From Planctomycetota bacterium (GTDB taxonomy: Bacteria > Planctomycetota > Phycisphaerae > UBA1845), in the NCBI GenBank assembly GCA_030616775.1, contig JAUWWQ010000021.1, positions 1 to 64,000 on the forward strand: a stretch of DNA of 64,000 nt, read 5' to 3'. A program made the translations under genes and the position numbers. Shown here in pieces: positions 1-7,686 of the stretch (position 1 is the stretch's first letter; the number at the start of each line of letters is the position of its first letter). The notes below the pieces were generated by a model. It saw nothing but the letters and a program-made list of their open reading frames with translations, made no database searches and had not been told where the DNA came from.

Positions 1-488
1 ACACTAACCTCCATACGTGGCTGCTCATCGTTAACCTCCATGTTCTTGTCCAGGGACTCGGAGGCATAACGTTAGCAGCCACAACTACTTAGCGCAATTC
101 AAGTCGCACTTCGCGCGCATTCCTACTCTGGAGGTGGGGGAGGCGATGATCGTCGCGGATAGCATCGCCATTTTTGACAATGCTGGGACGAGATTCCCAT
201 CTCGTCCCCACGCGTGCGGGAATCCTTTCCTGCGGGGCGCGCGTGATTCGCGAAAGCCGAAGACGCGAGAGGGGATTCCCGCGGATGGGGGTGCGAGAAG
301 GGATTCTCGTACCAGCCGATAGAGTCCGCTGTGCGGACCAGGTGGTGTGCGAAAGCGAGCGTATGTCATCGTCTCCCCCATGTCCAAAGGACATAGGCCA
401 CCCGGCCTGAACAACACAGCGGTAGACACGCCGTAGGACATATGGCGCGCTTCGCACGTTGGGACCCTTCCTCCGGGCAGAGCCCGAC
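1..488. other. Repeat-bearing intergenic stretch, no credible gene
   Basis: Every open frame here is short, rich in Arg and Pro, and runs through hairpin repeats, so I see no gene. The right end abuts the stop of the minus-strand HAD hydrolase. The stretch holds a degenerate copy of the dispersed two-hairpin repeat described at 182-317. Confidence 0.6.
182..317. repeat. Degenerate copy of the dispersed two-hairpin repeat
   Basis: The first hairpin has a 10-bp perfect stem (gggacgagat with atctcgtccc, 185-208). A second imperfect one, gtgcgagaagggattctcgtac, spans 291-312. They are about 80 bases apart, whereas intact copies elsewhere have about 10 bases between hairpins. The core (stem, loop aatccctt, stem) recurs near 3.8, 14.8, 18.6, 29.2, 39.7 and 53.5 kb. 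Confidence 0.6.
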
Positions 489-1163
489 CTACAGGATTTC
501 ACTGAGACTATCGAGCGTGTCGATGATACGCTGCGCTTCCGCCGCTTCCGGTGGACAAACGCCGCGGTAGATGCCGTCGGGGCGGGTGATCTGGATGGTG
601 GTCCAGCCAAGGGCGTTAGGGGCGATGAAGTCTTTGGCCGGGTTGTCGGCCACATAGGCACACTGGCCTGGCTCGACATCCAGCCGCTTGGCCATCTGCT
701 CGAACGCGGCCGGATTCGGTTTGGCGTAATCGAGGCCTAAATCACTTGTGATGATGATTTCGTCGAGTCGGGATCGCAACCCCAGTGCATCGATCTTTGC
801 CCACTGGCTTACGGACGGCCCATCCGATATGAGGCCGAGTTTGTACCGGCCCTGCAGGTGTGTCAGGACTCTGTCAGCGTCAGGATGCAACGTGATGGTC
901 GGCCTGTGCGTGCGGTAAGTTTCGATCATCCTATCGATAAGCTGCTGATCTCCCGGAAGCCCGCGCTGAGAAAGAAGCTCGTTGAAAACCCGGCGACGAT
1001 GTTCTGAGTCGAAAAGCTGTTCCATCTGTTCTGTCGTCTCGGCAGGGTCGCCCAGCAGATCCTTGAACGCAGTGGCGACGGCGGCGAATCCGCTGAAAGC
1101 GTAGGCACGCTCCGGGTAGAGCGTATCGTCGAGATCGAAGATCACAGCTTTAATGACGGGCAT
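489..1163 (-). CDS. HAD-superfamily hydrolase (phosphatase-like)
   Basis: A 224-residue haloacid dehalogenase-superfamily hydrolase, probably a small-molecule phosphatase in the cytoplasm. Visible motifs are FDLDDTLYPE with nucleophile Asp10 and general acid Asp12, then the motif II Ser in LGLISDGPS, the motif III Lys in YAKPNP, and the acidic motif IV VADNPAKD. The helical insert after motif I fits subclass I. It starts 48 bases after the ATP-grasp gene ends, on the same strand, so the two are probably co-transcribed. The substrate is unknown; pairing with an ATP-grasp ligase suggests one biosynthetic step or repair reaction. Confidence 0.9.
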   Translation of the reverse strand: MPVIKAVIFDLDDTLYPERAYAFSGFAAVATAFKDLLGDPAETTEQMEQLFDSEHRRRVFNELLSQRGLPGDQQLIDRMIETYRTHRPTITLHPDADRVLTHLQGRYKLGLISDGPSVSQWAKIDALGLRSRLDEIIITSDLGLDYAKPNPAAFEQMAKRLDVEPGQCAYVADNPAKDFIAPNALGWTTIQITRPDGIYRGVCPPEAAEAQRIIDTLDSLSEIL

Positions 1164-1211
1164 GACCGTTGGAATGTAAAACCTACAGGCGTTGCCCGGC
1201 CTCGCGCTGCC

Positions 1212-2270
1212 TTACCTCCTGGTAAGCTTCGATGCGTTCGGGACAAACACCGAGTCGTCGAAGCGCAGCATGGCGATATCGTCGCGAAAGCCGGTCGGGT
1301 TGATCCGCGGTTTTTTGCCTAGAAGCTCTGAAAGAATCCACTTCGGAAAATCCGCACCGGCATGGATGGCCAGCGGAACGCCCCCGCCGAACCGCGGGTT
1401 GATTTCTATAACACGTATACGCCGGTCGGGCGTCACGATGCACTGAACCGTGATTACGCCGCGGCATTCACCGAGCATCTCGGCCACGCGGCATCCCACG
1501 GCCATGATCGCAGGGTCTTTGACGATCAGTCCCTTGCTGACCTCTCCGCTGCGGACCTCCAGTCTTCGACGGGGCACAACGCAACGCGGCTTTCCGTCGA
1601 AACCGATGTAGACATCTAGGGTGTGCTCCACGCCCTCGACATATTCTTGCACTATGGGATCGCGGACACGCTTACCGAGCGTATCAAGCTCATTGCGGTC
1701 CCTGACTACGTAGTTGCCCATCGCGGCGCTGCCCGCCCGGGGCTTTAGGAAGTAGGGAAAGCGGTGGCGTTTGCGTCTGACGGCCTCACTCCATGGCCAG
1801 GTTGTTGGTGTGTCGATGCCCGCCGCCTTCAACGCATCGTAGGTGGCAATCTTGTCGCGGCAGGTCTGCACCACTGCCTCGGAGGAGATCAGTGCGCAGC
1901 AGCCGACCCCAGTAAGCCTGTCAGCCATCGCCGCCACCAGCGGCAGTTCCAGGTCAATCAGCGGTATCAGCAGATCGATCCGGGTCCGTCGGACGAGGTT
2001 GAACAAAGCCTCGGTGTAATCACCGGCGGAGATGGGCGGTAGAACATGAGCCTTGTCCACCTGGTGAAGGGCCGGCGAGAGCCGGCTGGCGTCAGCTCCA
2101 TGAACCTCAAATCGGATGGTGAGGCTTTTGGCAGCTCGTCGGAAGGCTTGGAGCAGTTCGACCCGCCGCCCGATGCAGGTAAAAAGCACCCGCAGGCGCT
2201 CTTTGCCCTCCCGCTTGGCTTGCGGCGATTTACCGCTAGATCGCATACCCCCTGCCCTTTTACCTGCCAA
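1212..2270 (-). CDS. ATP-grasp domain enzyme (CarB-like fold)
   Basis: A 352-residue ATP-grasp protein. The N-terminal Rossmann-like pre-ATP-grasp segment (VLFTCIGRRVELLQAFR) is followed by the ATP-grasp domain: FLKPRAGSAAMGNYVV as nucleotide-binding Lys and small loop, IVQEYVEG, and the metal-binding VIEINPRFGGG near residue 300. Such enzymes join a carboxylate to an amine or thiol using ATP. This type, with an N-terminal CarB-like domain, often sits in cell-surface or secondary-metabolite clusters. The acceptor is not predictable. The start may instead be Met9 at 2246. It is transcribed divergently from cinA (start 2391), leaving about 120 bases for both promoters. Confidence 0.88.
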   Translation of the reverse strand: MAGKRAGGMRSSGKSPQAKREGKERLRVLFTCIGRRVELLQAFRRAAKSLTIRFEVHGADASRLSPALHQVDKAHVLPPISAGDYTEALFNLVRRTRIDLLIPLIDLELPLVAAMADRLTGVGCCALISSEAVVQTCRDKIATYDALKAAGIDTPTTWPWSEAVRRKRHRFPYFLKPRAGSAAMGNYVVRDRNELDTLGKRVRDPIVQEYVEGVEHTLDVYIGFDGKPRCVVPRRRLEVRSGEVSKGLIVKDPAIMAVGCRVAEMLGECRGVITVQCIVTPDRRIRVIEINPRFGGGVPLAIHAGADFPKWILSELLGKKPRINPTGFRDDIAMLRFDDSVFVPNASKLTRR

Positions 2271-2390
2271 TCCGTCCGGTTACAGCCCACGGCCCGGGGC
2301 CGCCGGTCGCGACTATATAGCGGTCGCCGCGGGTATGCCACTAAAGACACGCTTGGTGGCCACGCCGCCTCGTGCTACCTTGGTCGGATC

Positions 2391-3647
2391 ATGGATGCCG
2401 TCATCCTCAGTATCGGAACGGAGTTGACGACCGGGCAGCAGGTCGACACGAACGCCGCCTGGCTGTCGGCCGAGCTGACACGGATCGGCATACGCGTCGT
2501 GGGTCATATCACGACCGGCGACGATCTTGGACACATTCGGGCCGCCATCTCCCCGGTCCTGGACGGACCGCAAGTAGTGATCCTGACAGGCGGGCTTGGG
2601 CCCACGCCCGATGATCTGACCCGATATGCTCTGGCCGAGGCGATTGGCGAGCCCTTGGAGGAAAACGCCGAAGCGCTGGGACGGATCCGCGCCCTGTTTG
2701 AGCGTCTGCAGCGGCCGATGTCCGAGGCAAATAAGGTTCAAGCAATGATTCCGCGTGGCTGCGATGTGATCCCCAACGAGCGGGGAACGGCCCCGGGAAT
2801 CTGGTATCACGGCGATGACGCTGACCTCTTTGCCCTACCCGGCGTGCCGGCGGAGATGAAGGCCATGTTCCTGGCCAGCGTGGCACCGGCGCTGGGACCA
2901 CGTGTCGGTGCCCGATGCGGCCGTGAGGCGCGGCTAATGTGCTTCGGAATCAGCGAGGCAAAGACCGGCGAGTTGCTTGGCGGCCTGATGAGCCGCGATC
3001 GCAATCCGCTGATCGGCACAACGGCCTCCCGGGGGATCATAAGCGTACGGATCACGGCGCAGGGGAAGGGCGAGTCCGAGGCCAAGCGGCTGGCCGCCGC
3101 GGATTTGGCCGAGGTCCGCCGTCGACTTGGGGCCGCAGTCTTTGGGGAGGGTGATGACTCATTAGAGCTGGCCGTCGCGCGCTTGTTAGAGCGACACGGT
3201 CGCACCGTGGCTACGGCTGAGTCGTGCACGGGGGGCCTGTTGGCCAAGCGTTTGACGGATGTCCCAGGAAGCAGCGCGTATTACCTTCGCGGCTACATCA
3301 GCTACTCGAACGAAGCCAAGAGTGACCAGCTCGATGTCCCGCCCGAGCTGATCGCCGAGCATGGCGCTGTCAGCGAGCCCGTGGCTCGGGCGATGGCGTC
3401 CGGTTGCAGGACAGCCGCAAATGCCGATTTCGCTCTTGCCACGACGGGCATAGCCGGCCCCGGTGGCGGAACACCGCCGGATAAGCCGGTCGGGCTGGTG
3501 TATCTTGGATTCGCTGCCCCGGCGACCGTGGAAGTGAAACGGCTACTTCTGGGCGAGCACCTTACCCGTGACGAGATCCGTGACCGGGCGTGCAACGCCG
3601 CACTTAACCTGCTACGCCTCCATTTGCTCCGGGCCTATGGGGAATAA
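2391..3647 (+). CDS. cinA: CinA, competence/damage-inducible protein A family
   Basis: A 418-residue CinA with two domains. The N-terminal MoCF/COG1058 domain (about residues 1-170) begins AVILSIGTELTTGQQVDTN and has GGLGPTPDDLT. The C-terminal PncC-like domain (about 255-410) has TAESCTGGLL, GYISYSNEAK and TTGIAGPGGG. Family members hydrolyse NMN to nicotinate mononucleotide in pyridine-nucleotide recycling, and ADP-ribose pyrophosphatase activity is reported for the N-terminal domain. I chose ATG 2391 because the family N-terminus starts there. The frame stays open upstream to 2046, but that part lies antisense to the ATP-grasp gene and looks non-coding. No recA neighbour is present. Confidence 0.93.
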   Translation: MDAVILSIGTELTTGQQVDTNAAWLSAELTRIGIRVVGHITTGDDLGHIRAAISPVLDGPQVVILTGGLGPTPDDLTRYALAEAIGEPLEENAEALGRIRALFERLQRPMSEANKVQAMIPRGCDVIPNERGTAPGIWYHGDDADLFALPGVPAEMKAMFLASVAPALGPRVGARCGREARLMCFGISEAKTGELLGGLMSRDRNPLIGTTASRGIISVRITAQGKGESEAKRLAAADLAEVRRRLGAAVFGEGDDSLELAVARLLERHGRTVATAESCTGGLLAKRLTDVPGSSAYYLRGYISYSNEAKSDQLDVPPELIAEHGAVSEPVARAMASGCRTAANADFALATTGIAGPGGGTPPDKPVGLVYLGFAAPATVEVKRLLLGEHLTRDEIRDRACNAALNLLRLHLLRAYGE

Positions 3648-3767
3648 GGCCATGCCTTCGGGCTGTTGGTCCAGGGCATCGCGGACAACGCGCCCGTGCA
3701 CTTCGCTCAGTGAGTTCGCCTTTGGTACGGTTATTGCTAATCGGATCGTGGACGGGTCAAGCTCGAC

Positions 3768-3899
3768 CTAGTACTGTGTTTCACAAGTAATACGACTATA
3801 CGCTGTGCCGAGAATCCTGTCTCGGCACCTGCCGGAGGACCGAGAAGGGATTCTCGGTCCAGCGATGATAGTCGCGTTTTTTATGAAACACGGTACTAG
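3768..3899. mobile_element. MITE-like element with terminal inverted repeats and two hairpins
   Basis: A 132-bp non-coding element. The left end ctagtactgtgtttca (3768-3783) and the reverse complement of the right end (3884-3899) differ at one of 16 positions. A second inner inverted pair (cgactat near 3794, atagtcg near 3869) lies inside. The centre is the two-hairpin repeat (gtgccgag...ctcggcac 3805-3828, ggaccgag...ctcggtcc 3837-3860). No transposase is encoded. It sits between cinA and nuoI in a 325-base gap otherwise empty of genes. Confidence 0.65.
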
Positions 3900-3972
3900 T
3901 AGATCGATGTGGGAATTGGTGCGGGAACCGAGAGCGCGGCGGTAGCTGCGTGGAATTCGGGCATCGAGAGGC

Positions 3973-4650
3973 ATGCAAGACAACGCGATTCGTCGGTACT
4001 TTCACAACATCTGGATGACGGTCTACACGATCCTGATAGGGATGCGGACCTCAGCCAAGTACTGCTTCGCCAAGACGGTGACGGTCCAGTACCCCGATGT
4101 CGCCCCCACGGTCCAACAAAGGTTCCGGGGGTTTCACTTCTATGAGATCGAGAAGTGTATCGCCTGTGACCAGTGCGCCAAGGCCTGTCCCGTGGACTGC
4201 ATCTACATCGACAAGACCGGGCCGCGCAAGCTCGACAAGGAGACGGGTCTCGCCCAGGGTGGGGCCATGACCCGCTACGCCATCGACTACGCCAAATGCA
4301 TGTTCTGCGGACTATGTTGCGACCCATGCCCGACGGGCTGCATCCACATGGGCAACGTGCACGATATGTCCGGCTACACACGGCAAGACATGATCGTCGA
4401 GTTCACCGAGCTGGCCAAACAGGGCTTGCAGACGCCGCAACCCCTATGGATGCATAAGGACAGGCTGCCCGAATGGGCCCAAAAGCGCAAGCAGGAGTGG
4501 CTGCAGTATGCCTATTCCGACGACAAGCTGACGGGCGATAACGAGTTGCGGCGCGAGAAGATGCTCAAGGCCCTGGAGCCGTCCGGACCGGTAAAGAAAA
4601 AGAAAACGAGCGAGGATGCGTTGACAGGTCCGGCGGAGAAACAGTCTTGA
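3973..4650 (+). CDS. nuoI: NADH-quinone oxidoreductase subunit I (two 4Fe-4S clusters)
   Basis: A 225-residue complex I ferredoxin-like subunit carrying clusters N6a and N6b, which relay electrons to NuoB. Two CxxCxxCxxxCP motifs are visible: CIACDQCAKACPVDC near residue 60 and CMFCGLCCDPCPTGC near residue 112. The N-terminal amphipathic stretch (IWMTVYTILIGMRTSAKY) resembles the membrane-abutting helix of the family. It has a Lys/Glu-rich C-terminal tail of about 50 residues. Its position is odd: it opens the operon, whereas nuoI usually lies between nuoH and nuoJ. Its stop overlaps the TTG start of nuoA. Confidence 0.95.
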   Translation: MQDNAIRRYFHNIWMTVYTILIGMRTSAKYCFAKTVTVQYPDVAPTVQQRFRGFHFYEIEKCIACDQCAKACPVDCIYIDKTGPRKLDKETGLAQGGAMTRYAIDYAKCMFCGLCCDPCPTGCIHMGNVHDMSGYTRQDMIVEFTELAKQGLQTPQPLWMHKDRLPEWAQKRKQEWLQYAYSDDKLTGDNELRREKMLKALEPSGPVKKKKTSEDALTGPAEKQS

Positions 4651-5135
4651 TATCCATCCTGACATCCACGGTTCACTCGCTGGTTCTTGCCGGCCCGCTT
4701 GCGCAGCCCTCGGCCACCCACGGCAACACCAATGTCGAACTGGTGGTGGGCATCTTTCTGTTCGTCATAGCCGGTTTTGTGATCGGGTTCGGGGGATTGA
4801 CTATCGGCCGGATCGTGCGTCCGACGATGCCGCATCCGGAGAAGGGGAAAGCGTACGAATGTGGTGAGCCGGCCATTGGCGATAGTTGGGTCCAGTTTGA
4901 CCTGCGCTTCTACACCGTGGCTCTTGTCTTCATCGTGTTCGACGTGGAGGTGGCTCTGCTCTGGCCCTGGGCGGTGGTGTTCAAAGATATGGGAGCCCCG
5001 GCGTTTTGGGCATTTATAGTGTTCTTCTTGCTGATCGCGATTCCCTTTTTGTATGAGTGGAAGTCGGGGTACTTGAACTGGGTCCGGGCCAGTACGGCCC
5101 AGAAGCGGCGGTCGGTTCTGGAAGAGGGGACGTAG
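4647..5135 (+). CDS. nuoA: NADH-quinone oxidoreductase subunit A
   Basis: A 162-residue three-helix membrane subunit of the complex I quinone-site region. Diagnostic features are EKGKAYECGEPAIGDSWVQF in the first loop, followed by RFYTVALVFIVFDVEVALLWPW, with the conserved acidic residues of helix 2. The proposed start is TTG at 4647, overlapping the nuoI stop, which implies translational coupling. The N-terminus of about 30 residues before helix 1 is longer than usual, so a later start is possible. It is followed by a 67-base gap containing a half copy of the GC-rich hairpin repeat before nuoB. Confidence 0.93.
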   Translation: MISILTSTVHSLVLAGPLAQPSATHGNTNVELVVGIFLFVIAGFVIGFGGLTIGRIVRPTMPHPEKGKAYECGEPAIGDSWVQFDLRFYTVALVFIVFDVEVALLWPWAVVFKDMGAPAFWAFIVFFLLIAIPFLYEWKSGYLNWVRASTAQKRRSVLEEGT

Positions 5136-5202
5136 CGACTCGCGGGTTTCGACCCTTACGGGAGGCCGCGCAGACTGAAGCCTGCGGCTCGGAGATAAGA
5201 GG

Positions 5203-5721
5203 ATGAGCTGGATCGAGAATCGCTTTGAAGAGGGCTTGATCGTTACATCCCTCGACTGGGCGATCAATTGGGGTCGCAGCAACAGCCTGTGGCCCATGAC
5301 GTTCGGTCTGGCGTGCTGCGCCATCGAGATGATGGCTACGGGGGCATCGCGTTTTGACCTGGACCGGTTCGGTGCGGGCGCGTTTCGGGCGACCCCAAGG
5401 CAGGCTGATCTGATGATCGTGGCTGGTACCGTCACCTACAAGATGGCCAGTCGCCTGAAGCGGCTCTACAACCAGATGCCCGAGCCCAAGTACGTAATGG
5501 CCATGGGTGCGTGCACGGTCGGCGGCGGCCCGTATTTCAAGTACGGATACCACGTGGTCAAGGGCGTGGATCTGATAGTGCCGGTGGATATCTACGTTCC
5601 GGGTTGTCCGCCGCGGCCCGAGGCCCTGCTGGAAGGGTTGATGCGTTTGCAGGATAAGATTCGGCGTCAGACACGGGCCAAGAGCACGATCCCCAAGGTT
5701 CGGGAAGCGGTTCTGAGTTAA
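5203..5721 (+). CDS. nuoB: NADH-quinone oxidoreductase subunit B (cluster N2)
   Basis: A 172-residue subunit that binds 4Fe-4S cluster N2, the last carrier before quinone. The four ligands are visible: adjacent Cys38-Cys39 in [12 protein letters not shown], the Cys in [12 protein letters not shown], and the Cys in [15 protein letters not shown]. The full core from [20 protein letters not shown] to the PGCPPRPE motif is intact, and length matches the family. It lies in the complex I operon, 29 bases upstream of nuoC. Confidence 0.97.
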   Translation: MSWIENRFEEGLIVTSLDWAINWGRSNSLWPMTFGLACCAIEMMATGASRFDLDRFGAGAFRATPRQADLMIVAGTVTYKMASRLKRLYNQMPEPKYVMAMGACTVGGGPYFKYGYHVVKGVDLIVPVDIYVPGCPPRPEALLEGLMRLQDKIRRQTRAKSTIPKVREAVLS

Positions 5722-5749
5722 GTGATATGGATTGTAGGGAATAAGACAG

Positions 5750-6283
5750 GTGGTACCGGAAGAGATTAGCAGGCTTCTGCTGTCGCAGTTTGGCAATGCG
5801 GTCGTCGACACCGCTCTGCAAGGCGGGCATCCCTACGCGCAGGTTGAAGCCGGGCGTTGGCCCGAGATTGCGTTGTTCTTGCGTGACGATCCGCGCCTGG
5901 CGTTCAATTTCCTGCGGTCGATCTCATCGCTCGACCTTGTTGCCGACGGCCGGCTGGCGTGTGTCTACGATTTGATGCACATGCCGACGGACAACCCGAC
6001 GGAACTGATTACCGAGACTCGTGAGTTTGCAGTCCGTGTAGTGGTGGAGCGGGATGATCCGATTATTCCCTCGGTGGCCCACGTGTGGCCAACGGCTAAC
6101 TGGCATGAGCGGGAGGCGTATGACCTGATGGGGATTCGCTTTGACGGGCATCCCGACCTGCGGCGAATCCTTTGCCCGGAGGATTGGGAGGGTCATCCGC
6201 TGCGCAAGGATTACCAGTTCCCGCTGGAGTACCACGGGATTCCGGCGACGACGGAGTATGAACTGACCAACCCCCGTCACTAG
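5750..6283 (+). CDS. nuoC: NADH-quinone oxidoreductase subunit C
   Basis: A 177-residue 30-kDa-type subunit of the complex I peripheral arm, separate from NuoD rather than fused as in E. coli. The signature lies near the C-terminus: [20 protein letters not shown], then [19 protein letters not shown]. The start is GTG at 5750. Helical and beta segments earlier ([27 protein letters not shown]) match the family. It contacts NuoD and NuoI, with no cofactor. Confidence 0.95.
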   Translation: MVPEEISRLLLSQFGNAVVDTALQGGHPYAQVEAGRWPEIALFLRDDPRLAFNFLRSISSLDLVADGRLACVYDLMHMPTDNPTELITETREFAVRVVVERDDPIIPSVAHVWPTANWHEREAYDLMGIRFDGHPDLRRILCPEDWEGHPLRKDYQFPLEYHGIPATTEYELTNPRH

Positions 6284-6349
6284 CGGGTGAGACACAGCAA
6301 GGAGTGGATAACTGGAGCTTACGGCTGGCTCCGGCAGACGGACAGGTTA

Positions 6350-7549
6350 ATGGCTGAAATCGTTTTACAGTCCGCCCCGGATGTTCTGATCGACATCGAT
6401 CGCTCCGAGCAGGGCGATCTGCACACCGAAGAGATGCTGGTCAACATGGGGCCTCAGCATCCGGCTACCCACGGTGTGCTGCGGGTGGTTCTTCGTACGG
6501 ACGGCGAGATGGTGTTGGAGGCCATCCCGCATATCGGGTATCTGCACCGCTGCGCCGAGAAGATCGGCGAGAATCTGCAGCCGTTTCAGTTCATCCCTTA
6601 TACCGACCGGATGGACTACCTGTCGGGGATAAACAACAATCAGGCCTTTGCAATCGCGGTGGAAAAGCTGTGCGGGATCAAGGTACCGTCGCGAGGGCAG
6701 GCGATTCGCGTGATTTTTGCGGAGCTGAACCGCATCGCCTCGCACTTGGTGACTGTGGGTTGCTACGGCCTGGACATGGGCGCCATGACGATGTTTTGGT
6801 GGTGCTTCCGTGAGCGGGAGATGATCCTGGACCTGTTCGAGGCGGCTTGCGGGGCGCGGCTAACCTACAGCGCCATCACCGTCGGCGGGGTCCACGACGA
6901 TCTGCCCGACGGCTGGGTCGAGCGGTGCCGGGAGTTTTTGGACTACTTCGGGCCCAAGATCGACGACTACAACAAGCTGCTGAGCTACAATCACATCTTC
7001 CTCAAGCGTACCGGCAACGTTGGGGTCATTTCGCTGGAAGATGCGATCGCCTACGGTCTGACCGGTCCATGTCTTCGAGGAAGCGGAATCCGCTGGGATC
7101 TCCGCAAGGTGCGACCCTACGACGGCTATGAGAAGTACGATTTCGACATACCGATCGCTTTGCCGGGCGGCACGGATGGTCGCCCGGAGGGAGTTGTCGT
7201 CGGGGACAACTGGTGCCGGTATTTCATGAGAGTGCTCGAGATGGCCCAATCGGTGCGGATCATCCGCCAGGCCCTCGATCAGCTTCCGGACGGCGACGTG
7301 CTGGCCAAGAAGATTAAGAACCTTAAGCTGCCCGATGACGAAGTTTACGTGGAGGCCGAGAACCCGCGCGGTCAGCTCGGCTTTTATGTTCGAGGCGACG
7401 GATCCACGATACCCTATCGGGTCAAGGCGCGCGGCCCGAGCTTCAACAACTTGTCGATTCTGACCCATATTTGCCGGGATATCCTGATCGCGGACATGCC
7501 GGCGTTTATCGCCAGTATCGACATTGTGCTGGGCGAGGTGGATCGCTGA
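6350..7549 (+). CDS. nuoD: NADH-quinone oxidoreductase subunit D
   Basis: A 400-residue 49-kDa subunit, descended from the hydrogenase large subunit, that lines the quinone cavity with NuoB. Visible motifs are LVNMGPQHPATHGVLR at the N-terminus, GYLHRCAEKIGENLQPFQFI, YTDRMDYLSGINNNQAFAIA, and the C-terminal HICRDILIADMPAFIASIDI. I chose ATG 6350. The frame extends to GTG 6287, but those 21 residues do not resemble the family. Core residues appear complete, so the quinone site should be functional. Confidence 0.97.
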   Translation: MAEIVLQSAPDVLIDIDRSEQGDLHTEEMLVNMGPQHPATHGVLRVVLRTDGEMVLEAIPHIGYLHRCAEKIGENLQPFQFIPYTDRMDYLSGINNNQAFAIAVEKLCGIKVPSRGQAIRVIFAELNRIASHLVTVGCYGLDMGAMTMFWWCFREREMILDLFEAACGARLTYSAITVGGVHDDLPDGWVERCREFLDYFGPKIDDYNKLLSYNHIFLKRTGNVGVISLEDAIAYGLTGPCLRGSGIRWDLRKVRPYDGYEKYDFDIPIALPGGTDGRPEGVVVGDNWCRYFMRVLEMAQSVRIIRQALDQLPDGDVLAKKIKNLKLPDDEVYVEAENPRGQLGFYVRGDGSTIPYRVKARGPSFNNLSILTHICRDILIADMPAFIASIDIVLGEVDR

Positions 7550-7686
7550 GTTCCTTCGGCGACAGGCGCAGTGTCGTGGCCCCGACATCCGCCGGCTCGG
7601 AGAAGGTTTTCTTGAAAGGACGCGGACTGGCATCCGCAGCTAAGTTGGTAAAGCCGCTTACCTGATTTGAGGAGTAAACCGGCGTC

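Noticed and set aside
89-679. 196-codon minus frame over the left repeat
   Set aside because: It overlaps the HAD gene in another frame and runs through hairpin repeats.
2046-2390. N-terminal extension of cinA to an earlier start
   Set aside because: It runs antisense to the ATP-grasp gene, and the CinA family N-terminus begins at 2391.
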